From Byssothecium circinans (taxonomy: Eukaryota; Ascomycota; Dothideomycetes; Pleosporales; Massarinaceae), in contig ML977002.1 of the NCBI GenBank assembly GCA_010015675.1, positions 645,976 to 665,813 of the forward strand: a stretch of 19,838 nt of DNA. The letters are read 5' to 3'. Both the position numbers and the translations under genes were made by a program. Within the stretch, counting starts at the first letter, position 1. Every line of letters begins with the position of its first letter. Under the pieces are notes generated by a model. The model saw nothing but the letters and a program-made list of their open reading frames with translations, was not told the DNA's origin and searched no databases. This document shows, piece by piece, positions 1-14,074 of this stretch.

Positions 1-2
1 GC

Positions 3-140
3 TCTGAAGTTAAGCAGGAGGCAATTGTTCAAGTCCCAGATAGTCAATTTACCGTACAAGAGACCCAGGTCGTCAGCAGCGACGACGATGAAGGCTACTC
101 AAGTCCATTTGAAGCACCAAATGCAGCAGAAGCTGATTAG
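3..140 (+). CDS. C-terminal end of an unidentified plus-strand gene (partial)
   Basis: Frame 3 is open from the window edge and ends at TAG 138-140, giving the last 45 residues of a protein whose body lies to the left of the window. The tail is acidic and polar. It reads SEVKQEAIVQVPDSQFTV and then an SSDDDEGYSSPFEAP stretch before the end in EAD. An acidic SSDDDE patch next to SP/serines is typical of disordered, casein-kinase-2-type phosphorylated tails of nuclear proteins, but this does not identify a family. The alternative frame 1 is longer (to about 237), but its composition is unconvincing. I prefer frame 3 for its natural, low-complexity acidic sequence. The gene would converge on HSE1. 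Whether the left edge lies in the same exon cannot be decided. I do not recognise the protein. Confidence 0.5.
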   Translation, partial: SEVKQEAIVQVPDSQFTVQETQVVSSDDDEGYSSPFEAPNAAEAD

Positions 141-993
141 GGCTTCTAAGCAACAATTTACATGCGCGATAATGTATTTTACATACAAATTGCTATACAA
201 ATCGCATTTCGTTACATTTGGCCCATTGAGCTTGTAGGGCCGTGCGGAGCACGGCCTTTTTCGGAGAAAAATCGATATCGACCGGTAGGGGCCGAGTAGG
301 GGCAGAGGGAAAATACCGAGTAAAATGATCTATGCAGGAACCCAAGGCACCTTTTAATAACTACTTCCTTCTCCTGGTATCAAAACCATCTACCAACCAC
401 CGATCTCCGGCCTCCCACAAATTTAATTTGCCCTCGCCCCTGATCCTCGCCCTTATCTCCCCCCCCAAAGTCCCAACTGCTCAAGTCCGCTTAAATCTAC
501 ATCCACGTTCCCGTCCCTACTGTCCCTAGGCACGTCCCGTCTTCATTTTCTCGCCCACCACCTCACCCACCACCTCTCCCCTCATCTCCTTCATTCTCCC
601 TAAAGCAGCTTCACACAAGAGCAATCTCACATAAACCAAATCTCACATCCCATCCTATCCATCCCAACAAAGGCCAAAGCCAAGACACGACACAACACGA
701 CATGCAAGACGCAAAACGCAAAATCCAAAATGCCCAAAAACAAGTTGAAGAAAGTCAAAAAGAAAGTAGATAATAAAAAAGATATTACCCTTCATTCCAA
801 GCAAGCAAACTATCTAGTATATATTTCCCTCCAGTGTCCATTGTCCAGTGTACAATACAGTACAATACGCTATCATCACAATCGCATGCAATCCACATCA
901 TAAAATCCATACCACCAAATCCCACCCCCAATTCCACCCAATTCAATTCCTCGCATTTCCCTATGCCCAGCCGAGCTCTCCCCGTAACCGTTT
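141..993. other. convergent intergenic region, 3' flanks of two genes
   Basis: This 850-bp stretch separates the stop of the plus-strand partial gene from the stop of HSE1 on the minus strand, so it should hold both 3' UTRs and polyadenylation regions. It contains a strong GC hairpin followed by T's (238-261), then a CT/CA-rich, G-poor tract from about 360 to 700, and an A-rich patch at about 715-785. Two short lysine-rich reading frames in the A-rich patch (702-773 and 730-903) overlap in different frames and look like composition artefacts. I see no supported gene. Confidence 0.6.
238..261. terminator. GC-rich hairpin followed by a T run
   Basis: GGCCGTGC (238-245) and GCACGGCC (249-256) form a perfect 8-bp stem with a GGA loop, followed by TTTTT at 257-261. 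It lies about 100 bp past the stop of the plus-strand gene. The shape is that of a bacterial intrinsic terminator, but in a fungal genome RNA polymerase II does not end this way. Any role in 3' end formation or RNA stability is speculative. Confidence 0.25.
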
Positions 994-3091
<2,098 letters not shown>

Positions 3092-4202
3092 CTCGTCCGC
3101 TGACTCTCGTATACGCGGCGACTGTGAAGGACGCAGCTTGCTGTAACGCGAGGTGTGTATCGCGGGCGGGGGAGGTGTGAAAGAGAGAAGTAAAAAGCGT
3201 GGGAGCCTAGCTTAAGAGCGTTGAGGTCAGTCGCGAACTGAACCGCCCAGCTTCCCCACTGCGGCCCGGTGACGAATGTAGGTGGCGTTGGGTGCACCGC
3301 CACTCTTACTAAACATGGTGGACGCGTCAAATCCCAACGGACTCCGGGCATGCCCGCCGGCGTGCTGTCAACCACAATTGCGCTAAAAGTGAACGGAGAG
3401 GTAGTTATCACAATTGACAGTAGCTTTAAATGATACCATACTACTGGTTCCCTCGAGTACACAATATGCATGTATGAATCATGGCACGACTCTCGTCACA
3501 AATCACAGGAAATCTAAAGCGAGACATGTCTAAACAGTATAGAAAGACTCATAGGTGCCTTTCTCACGACATGTTGCATTGGGCGACTCGACTTTTGTTA
3601 AATCCCATCCCAGTGATGCCACCCTTTGGAACCCCTCCATGCCGTACCACATGCACGTGTGGTTATGCAGATGCCCAGCCGACACTGCTACCAAGTATAA
3701 ACACTAATAGGAGGGTGTATGATGTAAAAGAAAAAGTCTCATCCGACGCAGATTGGAAAAATCACAATAGAAAATAGATCCCAAAACAGCAGAAGAGACC
3801 CTGTCTGAAGCTGTTTGCAAGCCGGGAGTTGGGCTGCATGCTGCCTCTGATGGGTGGATGAACAGCCAATCGCCAAGTCGCCCGGAAGGAGTCGTTGAAA
3901 ATGTTTGAGCTGTCCAGCCTTTGATTCGCTGGATCAATCCGGAAAGAGCTTCTAATATATCGAGTACCAGCTTTACCGTTGTCGTAACGTATTCGACCAG
4001 ACGGCTGTTATAGGCTCAATTCTGAAATCAAAAGCCGCCTCGAGCTGCTCCCAGTAGTACACAAAGCACGGCCTGAGAAGAGACGCACCGTCATGAAAAG
4101 TTCGGTCGGTTTCCCCCTAGGCCAATCGTCGGTGAACATCGAGGTGAATTCCCTGGGCGTGCAGCGCATTCGTTGTACAGAAAGAAAGAGATCCCGCCCT
4201 CG
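3092..4202. other. intergenic region: HSE1 upstream side and kinase 3' side
   Basis: This 1.1-kb gap separates two minus-strand genes. The part next to 3092 should hold the HSE1 promoter and leader, and the part next to 4202 the kinase 3' UTR. A 98-codon plus-strand frame (3481-3777) and a 77-codon minus-strand frame (3704-3937) are open. Neither shows a recognisable domain, biased codon use or splice structure, so I treat them as chance. Confidence 0.55.
3178..3198 (-). promoter_or_regulatory. pyrimidine tract upstream of HSE1
   Basis: Read on the minus strand, this is a C/T-rich run about 87-107 bp upstream of the HSE1 start codon. Such tracts just upstream of the transcription start are common in core promoters of filamentous fungi. 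No clear TATA or CCAAT box was found nearby. The assignment rests on composition and position only. Confidence 0.3.
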
Positions 4203-7177
<2,975 letters not shown>

Positions 7178-8711
7178 GGCGGCGGGCACGTCGAGAGGGC
7201 GGTTAAGTGAGACGCAACCACCGGCGCAGGTGCACAAGAACAGCCGGGCACCAGGTAGCTTTGTACTGTATGTATGCACGGGTGGACGGGAAGGTCAAGA
7301 GTCACGACATACGGTATCATGTAGGAACATGGACATGGGAGCTTCAAGAGACGATGGCTACGAGGCTACGATGGAGACGATAGAGACGCCCTCGATGCCG
7401 CTCGGACGCTTCACCCAGCTTCCCTGCTAGAGTCTGCGGTCTGCCCTGCTCCAGCACCCGCACCGCACCCCGGCAATGCAATGGCAGCAATAACGGCGGC
7501 GATGGCAGCAATGGTAGCCCTCCGCGAGCTCCACCGTCGTCATTTTGCGGCTCCCGCTCTCACCAACACCAGACCCATCTGCATCTGCATCTGGCACCGC
7601 CCGTCTCTGTAGCTCTCAGACGACGGCAGGGCTGTTTCACGCCACCAACTAGCGACGCTGCTGCCCAAAACGAGCCAACGAGCAGCCGACCGTTGACGGT
7701 TGAGAGGCTGTTCAACCGTACCCACATCTGACAGCGACTCATGCTGCGAGGGGGTTTTGAATTGGCCGATAGATTCGGGACCAGGCTAGTCAACCTCGCG
7801 TCACTTCCAAAGCTCAACAAGTAGGGGGCGTATACGGCCTGAAGTACCCGTGGATGGGTTTGCGGACTTGTTTCTCGACATTTTGCTGGGTCCAAGGTTT
7901 GCATCGGTCCGTTTTGGAAAGGTGGTCGATGAATCAGTTCCGAACCCGACGCCAGCTATACCTACACGTATACATGACCCGTGTAAATAGTGACGTCCAT
8001 ATCTATCACAGCCGGAGAATTAAAACATCCCAGCTTGCCTTCATCCACCTCCTCCCTATCCTTCCCAGATAATGTTGACGCTTGCCATCCACATCTACAT
8101 GCCCTTTCTAGAGCGCCGCACCACCCTCCACCGCAGCACAATCGACCGTGTAATTGTATACGTCTGCCTTGCGCCCTCACCACAGCACACGGCAGCAAAA
8201 GCAACGAGCAAATGGACACAATGAAACACGCCAGGCAGCCAGCGCCAACACCGCGACCGCGCCTCACCGTTGCACCAAATCTCGACTACAGGTCATCGGA
8301 CTAGCAATTCAAGACATTCCAAGATCCAAACAACACCACGATCCAGGCTCCAGCGACTCCATGTGGCTTCTGTAGCAGTACTACGCAGGCGCCAAATTTC
8401 AACCTTTGTTTTTACAATTTCCCTTGCGGGGGCTGGCGTCGCCGGAGAGGGATGCTCGGAGTCTCAACAAGCATCATCCCTCTCGACCGCGGTTACGGCC
8501 AATCTCCCGAGGGCGAGACACTGCGCGCGCTAACACGGCACCAGCGGGAAACAGGCGTGCATCAGAATTTTGACTGACTACCAGTATCCACAAGCCGTCG
8601 GGTTCATTAAATCTTTTTTTGCTTCTTCAAAAAAATAAAAAAATAAACAAACTAGTTTGTTTCAGATCTGAACGCAGCAATCGGCTATGAAGGTCCATCA
8701 AGCTTTCGCTT
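7178..8711. other. upstream region of the kinase gene, no gene seen
   Basis: About 1.5 kb upstream of the kinase start. The proximal part should hold its promoter and leader. Open frames of 60-115 codons occur on both strands (for example minus 7904-7560 and plus 7990-8304), but they overlap one another, are rich in His, Pro, Ser and Arg, and show no domains. A poly-T/poly-A patch lies at about 8612-8650, and a perfect 18-bp palindrome at 8645-8662 borders it. I see no recognisable transcription-factor site array. Confidence 0.5.
8645..8662. repeat. perfect 18-bp palindrome
   Basis: The sequence AAACAAACTAGTTTGTTT is its own reverse complement over all 18 bases. It directly follows an A-rich stretch. 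It could be a dimeric regulator site or a cruciform-prone sequence; nothing in the context decides. Confidence 0.5.
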
Positions 8712-9117
8712 ATGCGCGATCACCAAAACGTTGAAAATGAACAGGCCCGACTCCGAAGCCATCCTCAATACCTACCTTCTCATTTGGTCTCTTGTAACGC
8801 CATGTATCCTTACGAAAGGGATGGCGTACTTCAGAGGCCCCTCCATCACCTGCACTTGGACGTCCCAGAACCAAGCTTCACAGATCTCCAAGCTCGAAAT
8901 CAGTCTTGGAAGCCGGCCTCTTAGCTCCACCGGACCGCCCATCAAAGTCGAGGGACGGAACGCTTCTTCAAGAACATTGTTCCAGCGAGTGGATGATGAC
9001 TCGAGATCAGGTCTATCTCGCAAGAAACACGACACCGTCTTCCTCTCCTATCGCAGGATGATTGTCTTCAGCCACCCTATACATCTACCGGCAGGCGAAT
9101 ATAACCCGCAAATCTAG
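8712..9117. other. uncertain coding remnant with long frames on both strands
   Basis: Three frames are open across the same 300-400 bp: plus 8731-9117 (128 codons), plus 8712-8924 (70 codons) and minus 9035-8772 (87 codons). The minus frame reads through RDRPDLESSSTRWNNVLEE to EICEAWFWDVQVQVMEGP. It ends at a TAG after which the same frame stays open (MASESGLFIFNVL), as if one codon had become a stop. Overlapping open frames with balanced composition suggest former or present coding DNA. I cannot tell which strand is real and recognise no family. It may be a decayed gene, or a small gene whose introns I cannot place. Confidence 0.25.
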
Positions 9118-10570
9118 CTTCTCTAAGCCACTGCACCTTCTCATCTCTTCCCCGATGTTATTTCCAGCTAGCCTTCCTGCTAAACACCAAATTCCATGGA
9201 CTCTCAGCTAGTCGTTCGGTCCGAGATGCTCACCTTTGTTGGAAAAGTTGTCCATTTCCATGTCGCTCGCTAGGGAGACGTCCAAATGTCTTGCTGGGTC
9301 ACTGGACGATGTTCATCTATTCAAGCATTCGGTTGGGAATTCTTTTCTTTTTCTTTTTGGCGTCGCTACAACGGACGCTAGCGACATGTTGAGGTGATCG
9401 GAAGTCGACGACGGAGCTGGTTGGCAAGGCGGAGACTTCAGTGGATTCAAGCCTCTAGTTTCGATGATACGACTCGGCGGATGCTGATTTTGGCGATGCG
9501 ACGATGGACGAAGATAAGTTGCGAGGCGAGTTATTGCGCGCAGCTAGGGGAAAAGAGCGTATATTTATCTAGTCCGCCGTGGGCTAAAGGCCTTAGTAGC
9601 GCTAAGCAGGTAACAGTAGTTACTCTACTCGTACTGTAGTTGCTAAAGTGTTAAGGTTTAACACGAATTTTTTTTCTGTTAGACGCAGGTTAATCTAGTC
9701 CACTTACGTAATTATGCATCTAAAGTTGTTCAAGTTCCAAGGCTGGTGCGCCTTATCCTTGTCGTGTTTTTTCCTTGTGTTGATACCCTACTGTACTCAG
9801 TACTAGTGGCGATGATTGCTCCTTCTTTGACAACGGACGCTACGATGGATATGGATGGGGGATTTTGATGTCTTGGATTAATAAGGAACGAATATACGAA
9901 ACCTCGATGCTCTCGAGGTAGAGTGAGCAAGCGGATAGAATATGGGTGGACGATTCATGGACGACTTTTGGCTCGAAAGGACAAATCTCTAACTAGAAAG
10001 AAATGGACAATGACGGATTGGAGGTAAGCGACACAGGAAGTCCATGAGCATGAGATGAAGGGAAAGAGCCGGCGGTACGTACAAAAGTAAGGTAAGTTAC
10101 ACTGCCTAGACACCAGTATCTGGTCCATTAAAATCACACCTGGACTTCAACACCACCTACTACTACCAATCCCTACTTATTTTACGTTATTTTATATTAA
10201 ATTAATAGCGCTATATCTGTCCACCTTCCCCTAGCTATTCTCAAGCGATATAATGGGTGGCCGCATGCGTAGGAAAGAGCTAAGTCTGCACCTCTAGTTT
10301 TTTACTTTTTTAGATAGTCTGGATACTTATGTCCTAGTACTGTCCTCGCACTTGTTTGCTATTTATAATTGGCAACTACAGGCTCCAGCGGCTTCCTCTT
10401 TCCCTGCTACCAGTCAACCGTAGACGCAATACTGTGATCTTTGCGACTCTCCAAGTAACGATTATATTGCATTCGACGAAAAGCAGTGCAGTGAGGTAGA
10501 AGCAAGTCAAGACTCTAGCAAAGAGAACATCTGCCCGTAATAGCACGTAAAAACACAGGATAGCAGAGAT
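9118..10570. other. intergenic region with AT-rich islands
   Basis: No gene could be supported here. Two patches (about 9590-9720 and 10150-10260) are AT-rich, with many TA steps and TTAGTA/CTAGT-like words similar in flavour to the eroded block at the right end, so they may be small relics of RIP-affected repeats. A plus-strand frame at 9394-9639 and a minus-strand frame at 10645-10376 are open but show no domain; the latter is only a hydrophobic, low-complexity string that includes a microsatellite. Confidence 0.45.
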
Positions 10571-10598
10571 AGAGAGAGGGAGGGAGGGAGGGAGAGAG
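10571..10598 (+). repeat. GA/GGGA microsatellite with four G3 runs
   Basis: A purine tract beginning with GA repeats runs into GGG runs at 10578-10580, 10582-10584, 10586-10588 and 10590-10592, each separated by one A. Four G3 runs with single-base loops fit the usual intramolecular G-quadruplex rule. Confidence 0.8.
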
Positions 10599-11495
10599 CC
10601 ATCCAAAGCCCCTCGAATCCACCATACTATCTTTGTACAGTGCATGGAATTAACACGAGCAACTTCTTATTTTATTCCACCTAGATTTCCTACTCTTTCG
10701 TATCTTGATATGTGTCTCCTACACCACGTATGCTTCTTTGCCCATTCCTCTTCCCTCACTTCGCAGGTTTGACATGGGAATGCAATCATGTATCGTGTAT
10801 GGTTTAATTAGATATCTTGCGTCTGGCTGTGCTGTTTAGGTGGTTTTGTCCCAAGTACGTAAAACATAACTAATGTTATATGTATGTATATGGGTGTGTA
10901 TATACGTTAAATCCTTACACAAGACTTCTTTCCTAGTTGTCAGCTATATGCATACATACACGCCGTCAAAGATGCTAGTTATTTTTTTAATCACAAAGTT
11001 TCTAAACCAGCATACTTGCCCCCAGGACTCCTCGGCCCACCATGCCCACGTGCCTGACCAGAAAACCTACCGCTCAAAACCGGGGAATGCTTCAGTAATC
11101 AACGTCAAGGTATCGAGGGAAAAGCTTTCCTCGACTCCTCTGCCTTCATTTCTGTAGAAAAATAAATGTGATGACGTGACTGCATACGCACCCGCGTACG
11201 AGAAACGAAGACGGCTCTTACATATACTGCAAATGCGAATAGAGTAAAGGCGCTTTCCACCGTGAAAATTTCCCCAGGCAAAGCACACGAAAGAAGACAT
11301 TAGCGAAGGGAGCACCTATCACGTCACCCAAAAAGCGGCAGGAAACCGTGCATGATTGAGCAAAAAGAACGGTGCCCTCAGATCATGAATATGAATATGA
11401 ATACGAATACGAAATACCCAAGGCCAAAAAGCCCCAACGCACGCAAAGTACTCAAGAATTTCCCTTCTCTCACCCTCCCCAACCCCACCCCCGCC
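10599..11495. other. intergenic region downstream of the methyltransferase gene
   Basis: This stretch holds the methyltransferase 3' UTR (near 11495) and otherwise no supported gene. Open frames at plus 10873-11157 and minus 11315-11067 (82 codons, five Cys in the first half) overlap each other and match no family I know. A hexanucleotide microsatellite lies at 11385-11416. Confidence 0.45.
11385..11416 (+). repeat. GAATAT/GAATAC hexanucleotide microsatellite
   Basis: About five units of a 6-bp motif, GAATAT changing to GAATAC, run in tandem about 80 bp past the methyltransferase stop codon. Confidence 0.75.
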
Positions 11496-13141
11496 TCAAA
11501 CCTCCGGCCTCTGCGCCCAAACCACATAAAAATTATGCTGACTCCGCATCCTCGGATTCTTGAAATCCTTGCGCACCTGCGAACACAGGACGCGCACCTC
11601 TTCGGGCTGCCAGCCCAGCGCCGTCGTGTAGATCCTCAGACTCAGGCCCTCCAGGTTGTCGAGGTAGCTGATCAGGTTGAAGGCCCCCATTTCCTTGAGT
11701 TTCTTGTCCTTGGGCCAGGTGCCGACGGGGAAGGGGAGGATGCGGGATTCCACGTTGATGAAGCCGGCGGCGCGGACCCAGGATTCCAGCTGTGGGCTGG
11801 GGGGAGAGATTAGCTTGGGGTGAAGTGGAGGGGATGGGGGGATATGTTACCCGGGATCAGGCTCTACGCCGAATTTCCGCACGCCCTCTGCGATTCTGCG
11901 GGACCAGGTTGCGTAGCTGGTATCTTGGGTGAATTCGCCATTGGTAGTGGTGTAGAATCTGAGGTCGAAATCTTGGAATTCGACCCAACCCCCGGGCTTC
12001 ACGAAACTGCAAGATACATGTTTCGTCAGCGATCTACAACGCAGTGTGTGCTACGAAACGATGCGGATGAAAGAGGAAAAAGGGTCCTGGACTGACTCGA
12101 AACTCTGCTTCATCAACTTCGGCCAGTCCTTGATGGAGCAAGCTAGATACCGCGCATGTATAAAGTCGAACTTTGACGAATACACCCACTCGTCTTCGAT
12201 GTCATCGACTTCGAATTTGACATTGGGCGGAACGAGCGAGGGTTGGATGGGGCTTATGTCATTGCCCAGGACCTCTGCGGAGGGGTACTATGGGAGACAC
12301 AGTCAGTACGAAACTATTCCACCGCTAAAGGTTTGTATATGTGGGGTGAGGAGCGTACTTTATCACCCATGTCAATAGCCCAGATACCCGTCCCTGTCCC
12401 AAGATCCAAGATCCGCCCCGGTTCCTCGCCGATGGGGGCGTAGTGCAGTGCGCCGTCCATGCGGAGTGTCATGATGTGGTGGTAGAGGTCCAGCCGGTCG
12501 TTCTCTTCCTGTATTTCCAATTCAATCAGCCAAACGCGCCTCTTCAACTTCACCTCGACTACGGAAGTAGTGCACGTACATCGTCGTTTGGCAATAAGTA
12601 CTGGGTCTCCGTATCCTTGAAGCCGTGGTACCTTCGCCCGTTTTCGAATCGGTAGCTGGTAGCGTCCATGTCAGTCGAGATGGAAGGAAGAGGAAGGGGA
12701 TTAAACATACTTCAACACCGTAGACTTGAGCGACGTGGTATAACTCTCCCTACATTCCATAAATCAGCACTACTCCTTTCATCATCGCACGAACCCTTCT
12801 TCCCACTCTCCAAGGCCTTCCTATTCCCCCCTCACTCGAGTGGTACTCACAAATCATCTCCCCCATACGCCGAGTCGCCATCCGAGTACTAGCATGCTCG
12901 TCAGCCCTTATCCTTTCTCTTCTCCCAACCATATCCACCCAAACGCTCCAGGTATCCCCATACCCCAACAAACCCCTGCTCTTCAACCACCAGTACCTAC
13001 CTCAGTAGCCTCAGCCTCTATGCCGACCTCGGGCTGATCGTACTCGCCAGGATTCCCCTCGGTCGCAGCGGCACCGGCCGGCGACGATGTCGCTGCTGGG
13101 GATTTCGGCGACGCTGCCTTTGGCGACGACGTGTTTGCCAT
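11496..13141 (-). CDS. LaeA-like / TAM-type SAM-dependent methyltransferase
   Basis: Eight exons join in frame to 363 aa: 13141-13001, 12888-12851, 12749-12711, 12655-12580, 12508-12359, 12287-12097, 12006-11851 and 11796-11496. The seven introns (112, 101, 55, 71, 71, 90 and 54 nt) have GT...AG ends and CTGAC/CTGAT/CTAAT-type branch sites. Exons 2 and 3 are only 38 and 39 nt. The first 47 residues are a disordered Ala/Ser/Pro/Thr leader. Then come NYRFENGRRYHGFKD and LLPNDDEENDRLDLYHHI, the fungal family entry block. SAM motif I is [20 protein letters not shown] from residue 131, crossing intron 5. NDISPIQPSLVPPN, FEVDDIEDEW, FDFIHARYLACSIKDWPKL, VKPGGWVEFQDF and the C-terminal VGTWPKDKKLKE and HNFYVVWAQRPEV follow. 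This is the large fungal family that includes the secondary-metabolism regulator LaeA and its LaeA-like relatives; the substrate is unknown. It is more likely a paralogue than LaeA itself. Confidence 0.92.
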
Positions 13142-13172
13142 AGCTACCGACTAGTATCGCTGACGGCTTGGG

Positions 13173-13203
13173 CGTGTGCTGTGCCGCGCTCGCAAAGCAC
13201 ACG
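13173..13203. promoter_or_regulatory. inverted repeat in the methyltransferase leader or core promoter
   Basis: CGTGTGCT (13173-13180) and AGCACACG (13196-13203) are perfect 8-bp arms 15 bp apart, about 32-62 bp upstream of the start codon. They could form a hairpin in the 5' leader or bind a dimeric regulator. No known factor is claimed. Confidence 0.3.
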
Positions 13204-13213
13204 TAGGGCTAAG

Positions 13214-13223
13214 TATATTATAT
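13214..13223 (-). promoter_or_regulatory. TATA-box-like element upstream of the methyltransferase
   Basis: An ATATAATATA run on the minus strand lies 73-82 bp upstream of the start codon in otherwise GC-rich DNA, a plausible distance for a core promoter TATA element. It is supported only by sequence and position. Confidence 0.35.
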
Positions 13224-14074
13224 GCGGCCGCTATACAGCGCACAGAGTGGGGAGGAATACAACACAGGTCCTACGCAAAAGGAAGAGCGAGCGGGGTATC
13301 ACGTACATACATACATATACCTCCAGTACTACCTACATATACAGTACAGTATGCGGTCCAGGTATGTATATGCAGGCGGGGGGATGGTATTACGATCCAA
13401 CCCAATACCCACCCCCGATACGCTGCGCCTATCCCTCCCTCCCTCCATGCATCCACCCATCCTTCCCTCCTTCCTAGCTTTCCTTTCCCCATGCAGTCCC
13501 GCCCACAGCTCCAACCCCCTCTCTCTATCGTATATGCTTAGTATTATTGGCGGCACACATCCAACGCGACCAACCAGCCCACGCCCCCCCTCCGCTGATT
13601 CGCCTCGCTATCCGCGCGTATGCACCCTGAACGCACACTCACCTGCACCTGCCCCGAAAAGGGCGCTCCCCCGCTCTCGCGCCAGAAGGAAAAACGTGGC
13701 CAAGCGGCTTGCGGAAACGTAACCGACGGACGGGAGCCAGGTGAGATGCGCTAGAGCAGCTGTTGGAAAACGTGATTAGCCGCCGTCAACCGCCATTGTT
13801 GGTGGAGCATCGGTGTTGCTAGTTGGGGTTCGTTGGGTGTTTTGTTGGTGTCTGCTGTGTGTGGGGATTCTGGGATGGATGGGGTTTGCTGTGATGAGAC
13901 TGGCTGCATATCTAGATGTGGGCTTTCGTGGACGGGAGTGCTGCATGACGGGCCGAAACGCACGAATCGGATGGCGTGTCGTGCTTACATAGGTACCCGC
14001 CGAGCGTGTAGTTCGGCTGACTCTGAGTTGCACCTCGGCTTACCTAGCAACGCGGTCCGTGCATGGCTCTCACC
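13224..14074. other. low-complexity spacer upstream of the methyltransferase
   Basis: No gene is supported. The DNA holds ACAT/ATAC microsatellite-like runs (about 13300-13345), a C/T tract made of CCCT and CCAT words (about 13431-13490), and a C-rich, G-poor stretch to about 13640. From 13750 to 14035 frames are open on both strands, without domains. The plus-strand frames over 13176-13722 are products of the biased composition. Distal regulatory DNA of the methyltransferase is likely here. Confidence 0.45.

Noticed and set aside
702..903. Two small lysine-rich ORFs (ATG 702, 23 codons; ATG 730, 57 codons) preceded by a CA/CT-rich, leader-like stretch
   Set aside because: They overlap in different frames within an A-rich patch, and the lysine content simply follows base composition. 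The second also continues into ordinary 3' flank sequence. No family resemblance.
3481..3777. 98-codon plus-strand ORF between HSE1 and the kinase
   Set aside because: No domain, no splice or codon bias support, and it lies in the expected 3' UTR/promoter zone of two minus-strand genes.
11067..11315. 82-codon minus-strand ORF with several cysteines, a possible small secreted protein
   Set aside because: No signal peptide pattern at the N-terminus, another frame overlaps it on the plus strand, and there is no sign of introns or a promoter.
13222..13722. 166-codon plus-strand ORF upstream of the methyltransferase
   Set aside because: Its Tyr, Pro, Ser and His richness comes from microsatellite and C/T-tract DNA; adjacent frames are open for the same reason.
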